DNA of 64,000 bases from CS4-C045 sp963844115 (GTDB lineage: Bacteria > Planctomycetota > Planctomycetia > Pirellulales > UBA7805), in the NCBI GenBank assembly GCA_963844115.1, contig CAWJNN010000064.1:1-64000 (forward strand). The letters are read 5' to 3'. The notes beneath the pieces were generated by a model, which ran no database searches, was not told the DNA's origin, and saw only the letters and a list, made by a program, of their open reading frames with translations. The stretch's first letter is position 1. Each line of letters opens with the position of its first letter. Made by a program: the position numbers and the translations under genes. Positions 34,849-45,650 of the stretch are shown piece by piece.

Positions 34849-36246
34849 CTACGGCGAGGCGGACTCGGCAATCTGGTCGGGCAGACTGGGCAGGACCGGC
34901 GCGTCGAACGACGAGGCATTGGGTCGCACGGCAATGATACGAACACCCATCTCGCCCATTTCGACTTCCGGCGGCGTCCAACGGGCCAGGAGAATCAGTG
35001 CCAAACCGCGGCCCACCGAGGAAAGGCCAAAGATCAGCAAATAACTGTTGAAGCTCGACCCGCAGACCACCAAGAACAGTCCGCCCAACAGCGACCCGAC
35101 GACCCACGCAATCGTGTTGATGAGATTGTAAAGCGTGAGCACACTGGTCCGCTCTTCCTCGGCGATCGATTCAAAGAACAGCAAGAAAAATGCGAGTTCA
35201 TAGGCAGCCCAAATCGTGCCGCTGGCCATCTGCACTACGCCCAGCCATAAAATATGCTGGGACACCACCCAACCGGCACTCATCGGTACAATCCCCACGC
35301 CGCCAATCCACAGAAGTCTGCGCGTGCCGATCTGCTGGACCACCCGTCCCCAGATTGGCAGTGCGAAGATCTTGGCCAGGTATGCCACGGAAATCAGCCC
35401 CACGAATTCTCCATACGACAGTTTCAGTTTTTCGAACATAAACGGTGCGAAAAACGGACCAGCCATTTGCACCGCGCCCTGCACGACCGCCAGGTAGATC
35501 AACAATCTTCCGCCGGTACCCATCCACAAATGATGCAGAATTCGTCGCCACGGAATCTCTCTCATGTTTGCCGGAATCGGGACCGGTTCGCTCTGACGTG
35601 CCAGCAGCGAAACGGAAACCAGTCGACACAGGCCGGCCACGGCGAACAGCGTCGCAAAGGCCGTGAGTACAGGGCGGTGGGTATCGTAGGTAGACGCATA
35701 CTGCAAAGCCAGTCCGCCCAACAAGAATCCCGCGAACACCGCCGCCTGCGAGGCACGGGTTCGCACGGCAAAGAAACGCGCGCGTACGGGCGGTGGTACG
35801 ATCGACCCGATCCAGGTGTTCCAGGCAGGCCCGGTGGCCAGACCGGCAGCCCAATAAATCGCCGCCACAACCATCACGGCCAGTCCGCTGATTCTTCCCT
35901 GCCAGGCGGCCGCCACCAGCGGCACAAAGGTAGCCGCTTGAACACTCGCACAAATAATCACCCAACGTTTGTGTGAACGAAGCCATCGGATAGCCGCGGG
36001 CGAGACCATTTGCATGATCCCGCCGGCCACTAAGGGCACGCTGGCAACCAGCCCCGCCGTCAACTCGCCCAGACCGACCGCCAGGACGAATGCGGGCAGA
36101 TACGTTTCGCCCAGCCCCACCATCCCGCCAAAGGCAACGCCATCACCGAGGCTGGCCCGCAAATCGCTGCGCAATGGCCCTCCGGCTGTCTTACTTGACG
36201 CCGCCGGGAAGACAGCATGTCGGGCCGTTTGGAGGACAGTAGCCAT
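34849..36246 (-). CDS. Major facilitator superfamily transporter
   Basis: 465 residues, about twelve membrane helices. After a short N-terminal tail it starts with LRASLGDGVAFGGMVGLGET; the middle loop (RREIPWRRIL-like, near 215-235) separates the two six-helix halves. MVSPAAIRWLRSHKRWVII and PIWGRVVQQIGTRRLLWIG resemble the conserved MFS loops 2-3 and 8-9. Substrate cannot be told. The C-terminal 40 residues are soluble. It converges with the secreted-protein gene 52 bp away. Confidence 0.8.
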   Translation of the reverse strand: MATVLQTARHAVFPAASSKTAGGPLRSDLRASLGDGVAFGGMVGLGETYLPAFVLAVGLGELTAGLVASVPLVAGGIMQMVSPAAIRWLRSHKRWVIICASVQAATFVPLVAAAWQGRISGLAVMVVAAIYWAAGLATGPAWNTWIGSIVPPPVRARFFAVRTRASQAAVFAGFLLGGLALQYASTYDTHRPVLTAFATLFAVAGLCRLVSVSLLARQSEPVPIPANMREIPWRRILHHLWMGTGGRLLIYLAVVQGAVQMAGPFFAPFMFEKLKLSYGEFVGLISVAYLAKIFALPIWGRVVQQIGTRRLLWIGGVGIVPMSAGWVVSQHILWLGVVQMASGTIWAAYELAFFLLFFESIAEEERTSVLTLYNLINTIAWVVGSLLGGLFLVVCGSSFNSYLLIFGLSSVGRGLALILLARWTPPEVEMGEMGVRIIAVRPNASSFDAPVLPSLPDQIAESASP

Positions 36247-36759
36247 TCAGAATGAAGCCATTCAGGATAAGCGCACTTGCTGGAAGGTCTGCAAACAAAC
36301 GAAGCGGGAAATCTTAGCAAGAAGGCAGGGGCCGCGGAAGAGAAACTCGGCGTCCCTACGGCGATTTGCTGCGTCGTGCTACCATGCGCCAGGCTGCTGG
36401 TCCGTGCGCGTAATTTGCGTAGGCGGCAGGATGCATTCGCCACGTCGATCGGCGACTGCATAACTCGACAACAACCGTCTCCTTCGACTGTGCGCGAAGG
36501 CGAGCGGCAGGAAGGACCTTACCAAAGTAACCCGAATCGTAACCAAGGAAGATGCTCGTTGCCGGCCCGATCCTCGCTTACGCTTTTTGATGTTGCGCCT
36601 ATTCGCACGCATTTGCCCTGAAAGGACCTAAACCTATCAGCCCAGGCGCTGCCCTGGGCTGATAGGTGCTGCCCCTTCGGGGCGGAAGGAAAAAGCGCAA
36701 TTTCAAAACTTACGCTTCCAGTTACTTCGTTGCTGCCCCTCGCCGAAACGGTTTCTCGA
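36247..36759. other. Intergenic with REP-like hairpins
   Basis: No convincing gene. Contains the two hairpins listed at 36633-36683. The rest shows nothing notable. Confidence 0.5.
36633..36683. repeat. Perfect 14-bp stem plus TTCG hairpin
   Basis: CCTATCAGCCCAGG (36633-36646) pairs perfectly with 36653-36666 around a six-base loop. GCCCCTTCGGGGC follows at 36671-36683. The two hairpins lie downstream of the flavoprotein gene on the minus strand and could end its transcript, or be a dispersed REP unit of a Y1 transposase. Confidence 0.75.
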
Positions 36760-38052
36760 TCAGGTTGCGGCGCCGGCTTCGCCCGCTAACCAACCCGTGC
36801 TGAAGGCTGCTTGAAAATTGTAGCCGCCGATCGGGCCATCGAGGTCCAGGATCTCGCCGGCCATGAATAAGCGTGGCACCAGTTTGCTCTGCATGCAGCG
36901 CGAATCGACTTCGTCCAGCGCAACGCCCCCGACCGTGACCTCCGCCTTCTCGAAACCGAGCGTCCCCGTGACCGGGATTCGCATTTCCTTGACCGCCTGG
37001 ACCAGCGCCGTGCGCTCCTCGCGAGACAACTCGGCGGCACGGCGTCCGGCGGACACGCCAGCCTGTTGCGCCAGCGCGTCGGCCAGTCTTCGCGGCAACC
37101 GGTCCGCCAGCAGCACGGCAATTTGCTTCTTGCCCTGGGCGGCGGCGAATCGCTGCAACTCGTCCGCCAGCGACTGCGATGTTGTTTTCGGCAAGAAGTC
37201 GCAGACCAACTGCAACGAACGCGGGCGCGGATGCAGCGTGATAAAGCGGCTGACGTCGAGCACCGCGGGTCCCGTCAGTCCAAAATGTGCGAACAGCAGT
37301 CCTCCGCGACGCTCGGCCAGAAGCCCTCGCGGCGAACCCCTTCGTTTGGACACACCGGGACCCGGGGACGCTTGTCCACCGCCGTCTTCCACCACGCGCA
37401 CCACGACATCTTCCAGCGTCACGCCCCGCAGCGACTTGGCCCAGTCGGCGTGCGTCGTGATAGGTGTCAACGCCGGTCGCGGCGGAACGATCGTGTGTCC
37501 CAGTCTCTGCAGCCAGCCGTAGCCGTCACCAGTCGTGCCACATCCCGGATACGATTGCCCGCCCGTGGTAACCACAACGGTGCCGGTAGTGATCGTGCGG
37601 CTGGGCATATCCAGCTGAAAGCCGCCGTCCGCGCTGTACAAATCGAGGACCGGCTCGCCGAGTGCAAGCGACGCACCACTGCGTTCGAGCCGCCTCAAGA
37701 ATGCCGCAAGGACATCCGCCGCTTTGTCACTGGCGGGAAAAATCTTTCCCGTAGGTTCGATCTTGGTTGGGACTCCTTCCGCTTCGACCAGCTGCACCAG
37801 TGCGTCGGGCGGAAGTGCCGCCAGCGGCGAGTGCAGGAAGCGGCCCTGGTCGCCGAAAGCGTCGATGATCCCCCGGCTGCCAACGGCTTGTGTCAAGTTG
37901 CAGCGGGTGCCGCCCGACATCAGGATTTTGACACCCGCCTTGCGGTTCTTCTCCAGCAGCAGCACACTTCGGCCCAGTTCGGCGGCCCGTGCCGCGGCCA
38001 GCAGACCAGCCGCGCCTGCTCCAATCACAACGACGTCGAACTTGGAGGACAT
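36760..38052 (-). CDS. HI0933/YhiN-family NAD(P)/FAD-dependent oxidoreductase
   Basis: 430 residues from the ATG at 38052. FDVVVIGAGAAGLLAAARA is the dinucleotide-binding loop for FAD; KAGVKILMSGGTRCNLT and TGGQSYPGCGTTGDGYGW are hallmarks of the family, as is the C-terminal FMAGEILDLDGPIGGYNFQ. HFGLTGPAVLDVSRF lies in the inserted domain. The reaction is not known for this family with certainty. The frame extends 16 codons upstream without family similarity, so the internal ATG is preferred. Confidence 0.9.
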   Translation of the reverse strand: MSSKFDVVVIGAGAAGLLAAARAAELGRSVLLLEKNRKAGVKILMSGGTRCNLTQAVGSRGIIDAFGDQGRFLHSPLAALPPDALVQLVEAEGVPTKIEPTGKIFPASDKAADVLAAFLRRLERSGASLALGEPVLDLYSADGGFQLDMPSRTITTGTVVVTTGGQSYPGCGTTGDGYGWLQRLGHTIVPPRPALTPITTHADWAKSLRGVTLEDVVVRVVEDGGGQASPGPGVSKRRGSPRGLLAERRGGLLFAHFGLTGPAVLDVSRFITLHPRPRSLQLVCDFLPKTTSQSLADELQRFAAAQGKKQIAVLLADRLPRRLADALAQQAGVSAGRRAAELSREERTALVQAVKEMRIPVTGTLGFEKAEVTVGGVALDEVDSRCMQSKLVPRLFMAGEILDLDGPIGGYNFQAAFSTGWLAGEAGAAT

Positions 38053-38251
38053 CGAGCGACTCCCGTTGAAGACCTGGTCGACGTAAACCTCCCCAGCCAC
38101 TTCTCTTCCTGCCAGGGCAAAGCTGGGTGAGGGGCTACGGGAGTCGGCAAGCTATTCTCGAACCCTTCGTATACTCGTCTGTACGAAACGAAGCAAGTGA
38201 TTCACAATCGCTCCGTTGAAATGCGCCGTTTTCCGGACAGGAATAGCAAGC

Positions 38252-40168
38252 GTGGCCCCATCCGAATTCGATCCCATTCCCGACGCCTTGATCGACGACG
38301 TTTGTCGCCGGCTGGCCGAGAACAAATCGGTCCGGCAGCCGCTGCCGGGCGGCGGCATGTTGAACATTGACAGGCTGCTGCCGTTTCTGTGTGTCTATCG
38401 CCGCGATCCGACTCGGCAGGATAACGGCACCGGCCAGTTTGTCACAGCCGAAGCAGCCTATTTGTACGCACCCGGCGAAGCGACTCGGCGTAAAGGCCTG
38501 CGGCGGTTGGTTCGTCGCATCGTGGAAACTGCAGCTACCCGTTTGGACTCGTTTCTCATTCTGGAAATCTGGTCGTCCGATGATACCAGCGTCCCGACGG
38601 CGACCGACGAATTGACCGGCGAACCATTGCTGCCTCGGCCCGCCTTCCGCATTCTAACGCGGCTGCCACACCTGCCCAATGGAACGGCGGCGAAACTAGA
38701 ATTCGCACTGCAACGAATCAAACTGCACCGCCAAGCCGCGCAGGTGGCGATCAATCTTCATGCTCGCAATCATCCGCTGCGCATGACGCAGCTGATTTCG
38801 GTGGCCGAAGCCGACAATCTGAACTGCCACGTGCTGGGCCTGGAAATCCGCCCAATTTATCGCAGTCCACAGACTGGCGACGTATACGACGACCTTCTGC
38901 GCCGGATGCGCCGCGATGTAACACGGGCACTGAAACAGGCGTTCTTTATTTTCGCCTTGAACCGCACGAACGTTCGGCCTCAGCACTATTACACGTTGGG
39001 TCGCAAATCGTTGTCCCAACGAGTCTGGGTGGTCGATCGGCAACTGGCCGACGTCAGCAGCCAGTTCAAGTTCTTGCTGCAGGTTACGCCAGTCAACGCG
39101 GAACGGTCGTGGCACGATTTTTCCGAAAGCAACTTCGCGCAAGAGCCGCGATTCCTATACCGGCCGCTGGAAACCGATCCGCTGCTGTTGAAGCGTCGAC
39201 TGTGGAAAATTCGGACCGAGCAAATCGAGGATCCGACCTTGTCGCATCTCTTCCGGCAGACCCAGGACGAACTGGATCGGCAGATCACGATGCTGGCCGA
39301 TATCGGCACGCGGCGGTTCCTGCCCGGCAGCTTGCAGGTCTACGGCGGCGTGGAACCGTCACTGTTGGAATTGGCGACAAGGGTTTTGAAAACGTCGGCG
39401 GATTCCGAAGATGAGTCATACGAAACCGTTTCGGCCGGGACTTTTGTACGGCGAGCGTCCCGCGAGATTCAGTTTTATCGCAAACAGATGAAGGAGTTTA
39501 CCGCTCAGGCGATCTTGCGCGATGACATGTACAGCGGCTTGCTTTCGACCGGCGGCAATCTCCTGGTGGGTCGCGAGACATCGATTGCCGAACACCGCGT
39601 CGAGGCCCTTTTGCATCACGAAATCGGTACGCACCTGGTAACGTACTATAATGGCCAGTGTCAGCCGCTGCGGTTGCTGAAAGTGGGACTGGCCGGCTAT
39701 GACGCCCTGCAGGAAGGTCTGGCGGTGCTTGCCGAATACCTGGTGGGCGGACTAAGCCGCCGTCGGATGCGAACCCTTGCCGCGCGCGTCGTGGCGACAG
39801 ATCGTCTGACGGCGGGTGCGGTATTCACCGAGACGTATCGCATCCTGGTCGACCAGCACCAATTCGAACCGCACGTAGCGTACACGATTGTCTTGCGCGT
39901 CTACCGCGCCGGCGGATTGACGAAGGACGCTGTCTATTTACGCGGCCTGGTCGAGATTCTCGATTACATCGCTCGCGGCGGCCAGTTGGAACTGCTGCTG
40001 ATCGGCAAGTTGGCCGCCGATCACATCCCGATTGTGCGCGAGCTGCTGTTACGCGGCGTCCTGCGACCGCCCCCTCTGCGCCCACGCTATCTTGACGACC
40101 CGCGCACAATCGAGCGTCTGGCCACACTGCAGCGAGGCTGCACGGTCATGGATCTGCTTGGTGCGTGA
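38252..40168 (+). CDS. DUF1704 / QEGLA-motif metallopeptidase, copy 2
   Basis: About 638 residues from the GTG at 38252 (a TTG at 38216 would add 12). Similar over its full length to the gene at 10483-12408: LPGGGMLNIDRLLPFLCVYR, TYNFDFLLQVTP-like middle (SSQFKFLLQVTPVNAERSWH), HHEIGTHLVTYYNGQ (zinc HxxxxH with the two His about residues 456-461 of this start) and ALQEGLAVLAEYLVGGL. It is not flanked by ligase genes here. A 96-base copy of its 3' end recurs at 45651-45746. The final residues (CTVMDLLGA) match copy 1 only loosely (ASVLDLLKE). Confidence 0.87.
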   Translation: MAPSEFDPIPDALIDDVCRRLAENKSVRQPLPGGGMLNIDRLLPFLCVYRRDPTRQDNGTGQFVTAEAAYLYAPGEATRRKGLRRLVRRIVETAATRLDSFLILEIWSSDDTSVPTATDELTGEPLLPRPAFRILTRLPHLPNGTAAKLEFALQRIKLHRQAAQVAINLHARNHPLRMTQLISVAEADNLNCHVLGLEIRPIYRSPQTGDVYDDLLRRMRRDVTRALKQAFFIFALNRTNVRPQHYYTLGRKSLSQRVWVVDRQLADVSSQFKFLLQVTPVNAERSWHDFSESNFAQEPRFLYRPLETDPLLLKRRLWKIRTEQIEDPTLSHLFRQTQDELDRQITMLADIGTRRFLPGSLQVYGGVEPSLLELATRVLKTSADSEDESYETVSAGTFVRRASREIQFYRKQMKEFTAQAILRDDMYSGLLSTGGNLLVGRETSIAEHRVEALLHHEIGTHLVTYYNGQCQPLRLLKVGLAGYDALQEGLAVLAEYLVGGLSRRRMRTLAARVVATDRLTAGAVFTETYRILVDQHQFEPHVAYTIVLRVYRAGGLTKDAVYLRGLVEILDYIARGGQLELLLIGKLAADHIPIVRELLLRGVLRPPPLRPRYLDDPRTIERLATLQRGCTVMDLLGA

Positions 40169-40433
40169 GTGACGGATCAGATCTGCCCGAAAGGCGATGA
40201 AGGGTCGGCACGGCAGCGTGACAGACAATCGCTACTCTGGCCGAAATGACGTTGCGGTTAGCCGCTAAGCGTATCGCGGAAACACTACCACCTTGCCCTT
40301 TAAACGGGTAACGTGAGAGTTTCCCCTTATCTTTCCTCGCACGATCCGGGACACGGGGCTATGGCGTTAAAATGGACACTTTTGGCGTAATAGCGCTAAA
40401 CACGGGTCGACGAAGCAGCAGGCGTTAGGCATC
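40169..40433. other. Intergenic with possible M14 gene scar
   Basis: Just after the DUF1704 stop, 40187-40208 nearly repeats, with one extra A, the last 21 bases of the M14-type gene at 46471-46494 (AGATCTGCCCGA...GGCGATGA, minus-strand coding end). Beyond that nothing is recognised before the transposase. Confidence 0.45.
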
Positions 40434-41210
40434 GTGGAACCGCTGTACACACCCGCCAACACCAAGCCAGCTTACCAGCTCAACTGGGGACTGACGCTGT
40501 TCTGGCGGACGCAACCGATCAGCGACGGTACGTGGCTTTCCGACTTGCAGCAAGTCGTGGAACCTGATGGCGTGCGAGTGATCAAGCACCGCTTCACAAC
40601 CGGCGACGCGAGCCAGTTCTTCGTCACCACAAAGCCACGCGTGTCGCCGTCCGAGATGATTCGCAGCGTCAAGGGCCGGCTGCAACACCTGATCCGCAAG
40701 CAGCTACCCAAGGCATTCCGGCGAAACTACTGCGTGCGAAGCGTCGGTGCGGCCAAAAGAAGCACCGTTGAGGAGTACGTGGCGAGCCAGCTGGATCATC
40801 ACCAAATGGCCGACCCGCGCGTTCAACAACGGCTGGCCCACTTTCAGAAAAGCGATCCGGTCGTCGACTTGAGCACGCCCTCGTTCAGCGCGCACGGCGA
40901 GTACTGGTACAATCTGCACGTGGTGGTCGTGAACGATGGTCGCTGGATGGAGATCCGGGAAGAGGTGCTGAGCAAATTGTCCCGGACGATTGAACGCGTT
41001 GCTGTGAAGCACCGACATCAGCTATCGCGTGTCGGTCTCCTGGCGGATCACATCCATGCGACGATGCGCTGCCTCGTCGACCAATCACCCCAGGATGTCG
41101 CGCTGGCGTATCTTAACAATTGCGCGTACGCCTGTGGGATGAAGCAGGTGTTTCAATTCAGCTATTATGTGGGGACTTTCGGCGAATATGATCGAAACGC
41201 GGTCGAGTAG
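40434..41210 (+). CDS. Double-Y1 (IS200-like/HUH) transposase
   Basis: 258 residues from a GTG. The N-terminal half (YQLNWGLTLFW, GDASQFFVTTKPRVSPSEMI, SVKGRLQHLIRKQLPKAF) looks like a diverged Y1 domain, and the C-terminal half repeats the plan with YWYNLHVVVVND, SRVGLLADHIHATMRCL (HIH = HUH motif) and a final tyrosine-rich helix (LAYLNNCAYACGM, FQFSYYVG). Such tandem-Y1 proteins process hairpins. REP-like hairpins lie immediately downstream, supporting activity on its own ends. No frameshift is seen. Confidence 0.75.
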   Translation: MEPLYTPANTKPAYQLNWGLTLFWRTQPISDGTWLSDLQQVVEPDGVRVIKHRFTTGDASQFFVTTKPRVSPSEMIRSVKGRLQHLIRKQLPKAFRRNYCVRSVGAAKRSTVEEYVASQLDHHQMADPRVQQRLAHFQKSDPVVDLSTPSFSAHGEYWYNLHVVVVNDGRWMEIREEVLSKLSRTIERVAVKHRHQLSRVGLLADHIHATMRCLVDQSPQDVALAYLNNCAYACGMKQVFQFSYYVGTFGEYDRNAVE

Positions 41211-41224
41211 TCGGAAACCAGAAT

Positions 41225-41477
41225 CCACCGGCACAGGGCCGGTGGGGATCCGGTGGGGATATCGTATTGTTTTTGAGGATTGTGCTTAGTGGTCAAACCG
41301 CCAGCCACCGGCACGAGGCCGGTGGGGATTCGCGCGATGCCACACACAATACCCGACACCCCGCCGGCCCTGTGCCGGTGGAACAATGGTTTGACAACTA
41401 CTGCCACCACCGCCGCCGCGCAAGCCCCGACACCCCGCCGGCCCTGCGCCGGTGGAACAATGGTTTGACAACTACTG
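41225..41477. repeat. Cluster of four REP-like hairpins in opposed pairs
   Basis: CCACCGGCAC(A/G)(G/A)GGCCGGTGGGG stands at 41225-41247 and 41305-41327. The reverse type, a 50-base unit with CCGGCCCTG(T/C)GCCGG and ending TGGTTTGACAACTACTG, stands at 41354-41403 and 41428-41477 with one difference. All four fold as CACCGGC/GCCGGTG-type stems with a short loop. The arrangement looks like the ends recognised by the neighbouring HUH transposase. Confidence 0.85.
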
Positions 41478-41884
41478 CTCCAAGAGCCCGAATGCACAGC
41501 GAATTTTACACTCGGCCGGAGGGCCGAAAACGATTCGTGCAATACGGAAAACCAATATGCCACGCGATCGACAAGCGGATCTCAATCGTGACGTCGGCGA
41601 CCCTTTACCGCTGTGTCCGCACCGAATGAAAGGCACACCTAAAACGAAGACTCCGAAGCGTCGTGCAACACGTTCGTAAAAACGCGATCGATAGCAACGC
41701 TATCTCTCGATAACTTCAGCATTCAGTGAAAGCGCGGTTGCTCTCAGCTGGCGAGGTCCATAGTATTGCGCCGCAGCGAATTCTAGCCTGCCGAAGCGGG
41801 TAAAACTGGACGGTAACGGGCGACGGCGTGTGCCAATCGCCAGCGAGCATGTACGCTCCCAATCAAGGATGAAAGGGCAGCGCT
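41478..41884. other. Intergenic, upstream of the MscS gene
   Basis: No gene recognised. GGATG/AAGGG just before 41885 serves as a weak ribosome site for the channel gene. Confidence 0.4.
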
Positions 41885-44216
41885 ATGATACGCAAAGCGG
41901 TTCATAGTTTTCTGGTGGTTTCAATACTCGCCACCGGCTTGCTTGCGCCTCTGCATGCTCAGATACCGTACCCGTCGCTGTCCGGTGCAGCCCCGGACCA
42001 GGATGCGAACCCATCAACATCTCAACCAGCGGTAGAAGTCAAGCAGCAGCGTAAGGAGGTCGCGGATCGACTGCGTGTGGCACAGCGGCAGCTGGAGGTG
42101 CAAAAAGAAAATAAGAACGCACCTGAGAATGCCGAAGCGACGGAAAAGCTCTCACGTGAGGTCGGCAACCTCAAGCAGCTGGAGGTCGTGCTTTCGCAAC
42201 AACAAGCGGCCGAGGAACGCAGAGCGGAAGCGGAAAAGCAAGAACGCGACCTTGAAGCGGGACTGAAGGAGTTGCGTGCCAAAGGCCCCAGCGAGCCCAA
42301 ACCGTACTCGTTTCTCATTAGGGACCAGTTGCGCGACGAACTTTTTGCCGAAGCTGCGCGAAAGGAAGCTATTCAGGCTACCGTCGAGGCAACCACAGAG
42401 GCACGGAGTCGCGCCAAGACATCGCTGGAAGAAAAAGAACGCAAGCGCCGCAAGGCAAAAGAGGCGTTGGATACCAACAAAGATGAAAACGCGAAGCCGC
42501 ATCTCGTCGCAGCACTCGCCGAAGCCGAGCTCGACAGCCGTCTTGCTGGCGAACTCGTGAAATTGCGGGACATCGAGTTTGTTACGGAAGAACTTGCTCA
42601 GAAAACCTACGAATTGCGGCTTACCTACCTGTCCGAAAAAAGCGATTGGCTCGCCAAGGACAGCACCTTTACAAAAGCGGATTTAGAGCAGCAGCTATTC
42701 GAGCTGGAAAAACGAGAACGGGATCTGAAACAGAGTCTGCAAGTCGCGGAAACGACGGCACAATTTCTGGAAAAGCAGTGGTTAGAATCCCGCGGACGGC
42801 TTGACGCTGAAGCCGATCGTCCACCCGCCCTGGTCGAAGAGGTCGAATCCCGCCGAGTCGCCCGATTGGCCCAGCAACAACGCATCACCGTGTTGGGACA
42901 GCGACTCGCCAGGCTGGAGGATCGGCGACAAGCCTGGAATCGGCGTTCCAAAATTTCGCGGGACGAGGTCAGCAAAGAAGATCGCCAGAAGTGGTACGAG
43001 GAAACAAAACTGCAGCTTGACCAACTGAATCGCGAGCGGCGGTTGCAGGCAATTCGCCTGGACGATGTCCGCAAAGATCAGGCCACGCTAGAGGCCAGGT
43101 TAGAAGGCGATCCGCAACAGATCGCCAACATGGCTCCTTGGCTAAAATCGCAGCAACGAACACTGCGCCAGTTGTTGAGTCTGCGCGAGCGAAACATTAT
43201 CAGTATCGACACGAGCCTGCGCGTTCACGACAAGCTGTTGGCCGAGCTGCGCGTCAGAGCCCGCCACGACGTGGAAGGATCGATGGGCATATACCAGCGA
43301 TTCGATCGTCCAAGCCTGGAACTACGAGCTCGCCTCCATCGACGACCGCCCGATCACGGTCAAGAAGATCGTGACGGGGGTAGTTCTGCTGTTTGTCGGA
43401 TATCTGCTTTCGCGATTGATAAGCCGGCTGTTCGGCCGTCGATTCCTGCCTCGGCTTGGCGTACATTCCAGTGCCGCTTCGGCGTTCCAGTCTCTGCTCT
43501 TTTACACCTTGTTGGTGCTATTTGCCGTCTTTGCATTGAAGATCGTAAACGTGCCCCTGACTGCCTTCACGCTTCTGGGTGGTGCCTTGGCACTGGGTGT
43601 CGGTTTTGGCAGTCAAAACGTCATCAACAACTTTATTAGTGGTTTGATTTTACTTGCCGAGCGTCCCATCAAGGTCGGGGACCTGGTTCAAATCGATAGT
43701 CTGTTCGGGAACGTCGAAGAGATTGGCACGCGCAGTACTCGCATCAAAACCGGTGCGAATCATGAAATCATCGTTCCGAACAGTTCTTTCCTGGAAAGCA
43801 ATGTGGTCAACTGGACGTTGTCGGACGATCGCATCCGCACCGTCGTCAAGGTGGGTGTCATCTACGGCTCGCCCACACACGAAGTTACACGACTCCTGAC
43901 GAAAGCCGTTCAAGACCATGGCATGGTTCTGCCAAAACCCGATCCCATCCTCTTGTTTACCGATTTTGGCGACAACTCGCTGAACTTTGAAATTCATTTC
44001 TGGATCCGCATGCGGTCGGTCATGGAAAGACTCCGCATCGAAAGTGATATTCGATACAAGATTGATCAACTGTTTTGCGAAGCAGGTTTGGTCATTGCGT
44101 TCCCACAGCGTGATGTTCACCTGGACAGCGTCAAGCCGCTCGAAATCCGCCTGCTGACGGACGCGACGACCGAATCCGTCGTGCCGCCGGTTACACCATC
44201 CTCGAAGATCGCTTGA
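41885..44216 (+). CDS. Large MscS-type mechanosensitive channel with coiled-coil periplasmic part; one frameshift
   Basis: Signal peptide (VHSFLVVSILATGLLAPLHA), then ~400 residues of Lys/Glu-rich coiled coil (KQERDLEAGLKELRAKGP, RLARLEDRRQAWNRRSKI). An extra base near 43315 shifts the frame; expected continuation RPSWNYELASIDDRPITVKK leads into TGVVLLFVGYLLSRLI, two further helices, and the MscS core GALALGVGFGSQNVINNFIS, GDLVQIDSLFGNVEEIG. Total about 777 residues when repaired, ending with the MscS C-terminal alpha/beta domain. It opens under membrane tension to release solutes, like MscK-type proteins. Start ATG 41885. Confidence 0.87.
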
Positions 44217-44441
44217 AGTTCCGCATTTGCCAAGCGCAGTGACCTGAAGCAGAAATCGCAGAGATGGATAACAACTTTGGAAAACCAAAACGAACCTGGG
44301 TTGTACGCCTGTTTGTTTGCATTTGCCGTCGATCCAAATACCTCTGCGAGTGGTACTCGACGATGGTTTGCACAACGATTTAGAACGCCGAGTGTATGCT
44401 CGTGCACAAAACAAGACCAATGCTCCAAGGACACAGAAACC

Positions 44442-45621
44442 ATGATGATGATGGAGCTTATTACCACGTTCAAGAGTGCTTTGCCGCGAGTCCGATTGAG
44501 AACACAACCAGGCGCGAGTCCAGGAACGATTGTTGCTCATGAGGATGCGCCGCCCCCCATAATTCGCGTGATTCGCTACAGCCCGGAACAGGTTGATGAT
44601 CAAGACAACGTTGATGTAGACAGACTTACAGAACTCGTCGGGAAATACGCAGTAACCTGGATCAATATCTGTGGACTTGGCGATGCGAAAGTGGTCCAGA
44701 AGATCGGTGACCTGTTTAATCTTCATCGTTTGGCACTGGAAGACGTCGTCAACGTTCATCAGCGCAAAGGCCGAAGAGTACGACGATCACGCCTTTGTCG
44801 TAGCCCGCATGCCACCAGTCCTTACGGCCGCTACTAAGCCCAACGAAAACGGGACCACATTGCGCCTGGAGACAGAGCAGCTCGGCCTGTTTGTCGGAAA
44901 TGACTTTGTCGTAACGTTTCAGGAACGTCCGGGCGACTGTTTTGATATCGTCCGCGATCGTCTGAAAGTACCCGGCAGACTGATACGAAACTCGGGTGCG
45001 GACTATCTCGCGTACGCTCTGCTAGACGCTGTGGTCGATGCCTATTTTCCCGTGCTCGATAAATGTGGCCAGATACTGGACGAATTGGACGACGAAGTCA
45101 CTGGAAGCACGTCGGCTTCCGTGATGAGCCGAGTTCACGATGCAAAAGCCAGTGTCCGTCTGCTACGCCGTGCCATCTGGCCACATCGCGAAATGATCCA
45201 TGAATTAATAGAAGGGCATACCGATTTGATTACCGAATCGACGAACGTCTATTTGCGAGACGTCTACGATCATACAATCCAGGTGATTGACATCTTGGAG
45301 ACATACCGGGAAACGTGTTCCGACCTGCGCGATTTTTATATGTCGACCATCAGCAACCGTATGAACGAAGTGATGAAAGTCCTGACGATTATCGCCACGA
45401 TATTTATCCCGCTAGGCTTTATTGCGGGCGTTTACGGCATGAATTTTGACCACGAGGTGTCACCCTACAACATGCCGGAATTGCACTGGTTCTTCGGCTA
45501 TCCGCTAGCTCTGAGCATGATGCTGGCTGTAGCCGCGGGCATGCTCCTCTTTTTCCGCTGGAAAGGCTGGCTCGGCTCACGCGACGCCGCACACCGAGGC
45601 GATGACCGGCGTAAAAAATAG
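44442..45621 (+). CDS. corA: CorA-family magnesium/cobalt transporter; one frameshift
   Basis: Start taken at the run of ATGs at 44442 (AAGGA upstream). The soluble domain begins PPPIIRVIRYSPEQVDD; HRLALEDVVNVHQR leads to an extra A near 44766-44768; corrected reading KAEEYDDHAFVVARMPP continues with ETEQLGLFVGNDFVVTFQE. The end has MNEVMKVLTIIATIFIPLGF, GVYGMNFDHE (the GMN selectivity motif), and a second helix (SMMLAVAAGMLLFF). Repaired length is about 393 residues, with the usual two helices. It follows the MscS gene by ~225 bp. Confidence 0.9.
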
Positions 45622-45650
45622 TCGGCTGGCCTCGCAGAAAAACATTGTCC

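Noticed and set aside
41354..41477. Two 50-base direct repeats with a 24-base gap as a CRISPR array
   Set aside because: Only two units, the repeat itself is a long hairpin with a tail, opposite-orientation copies lie nearby, and a HUH transposase is adjacent; no cas genes.
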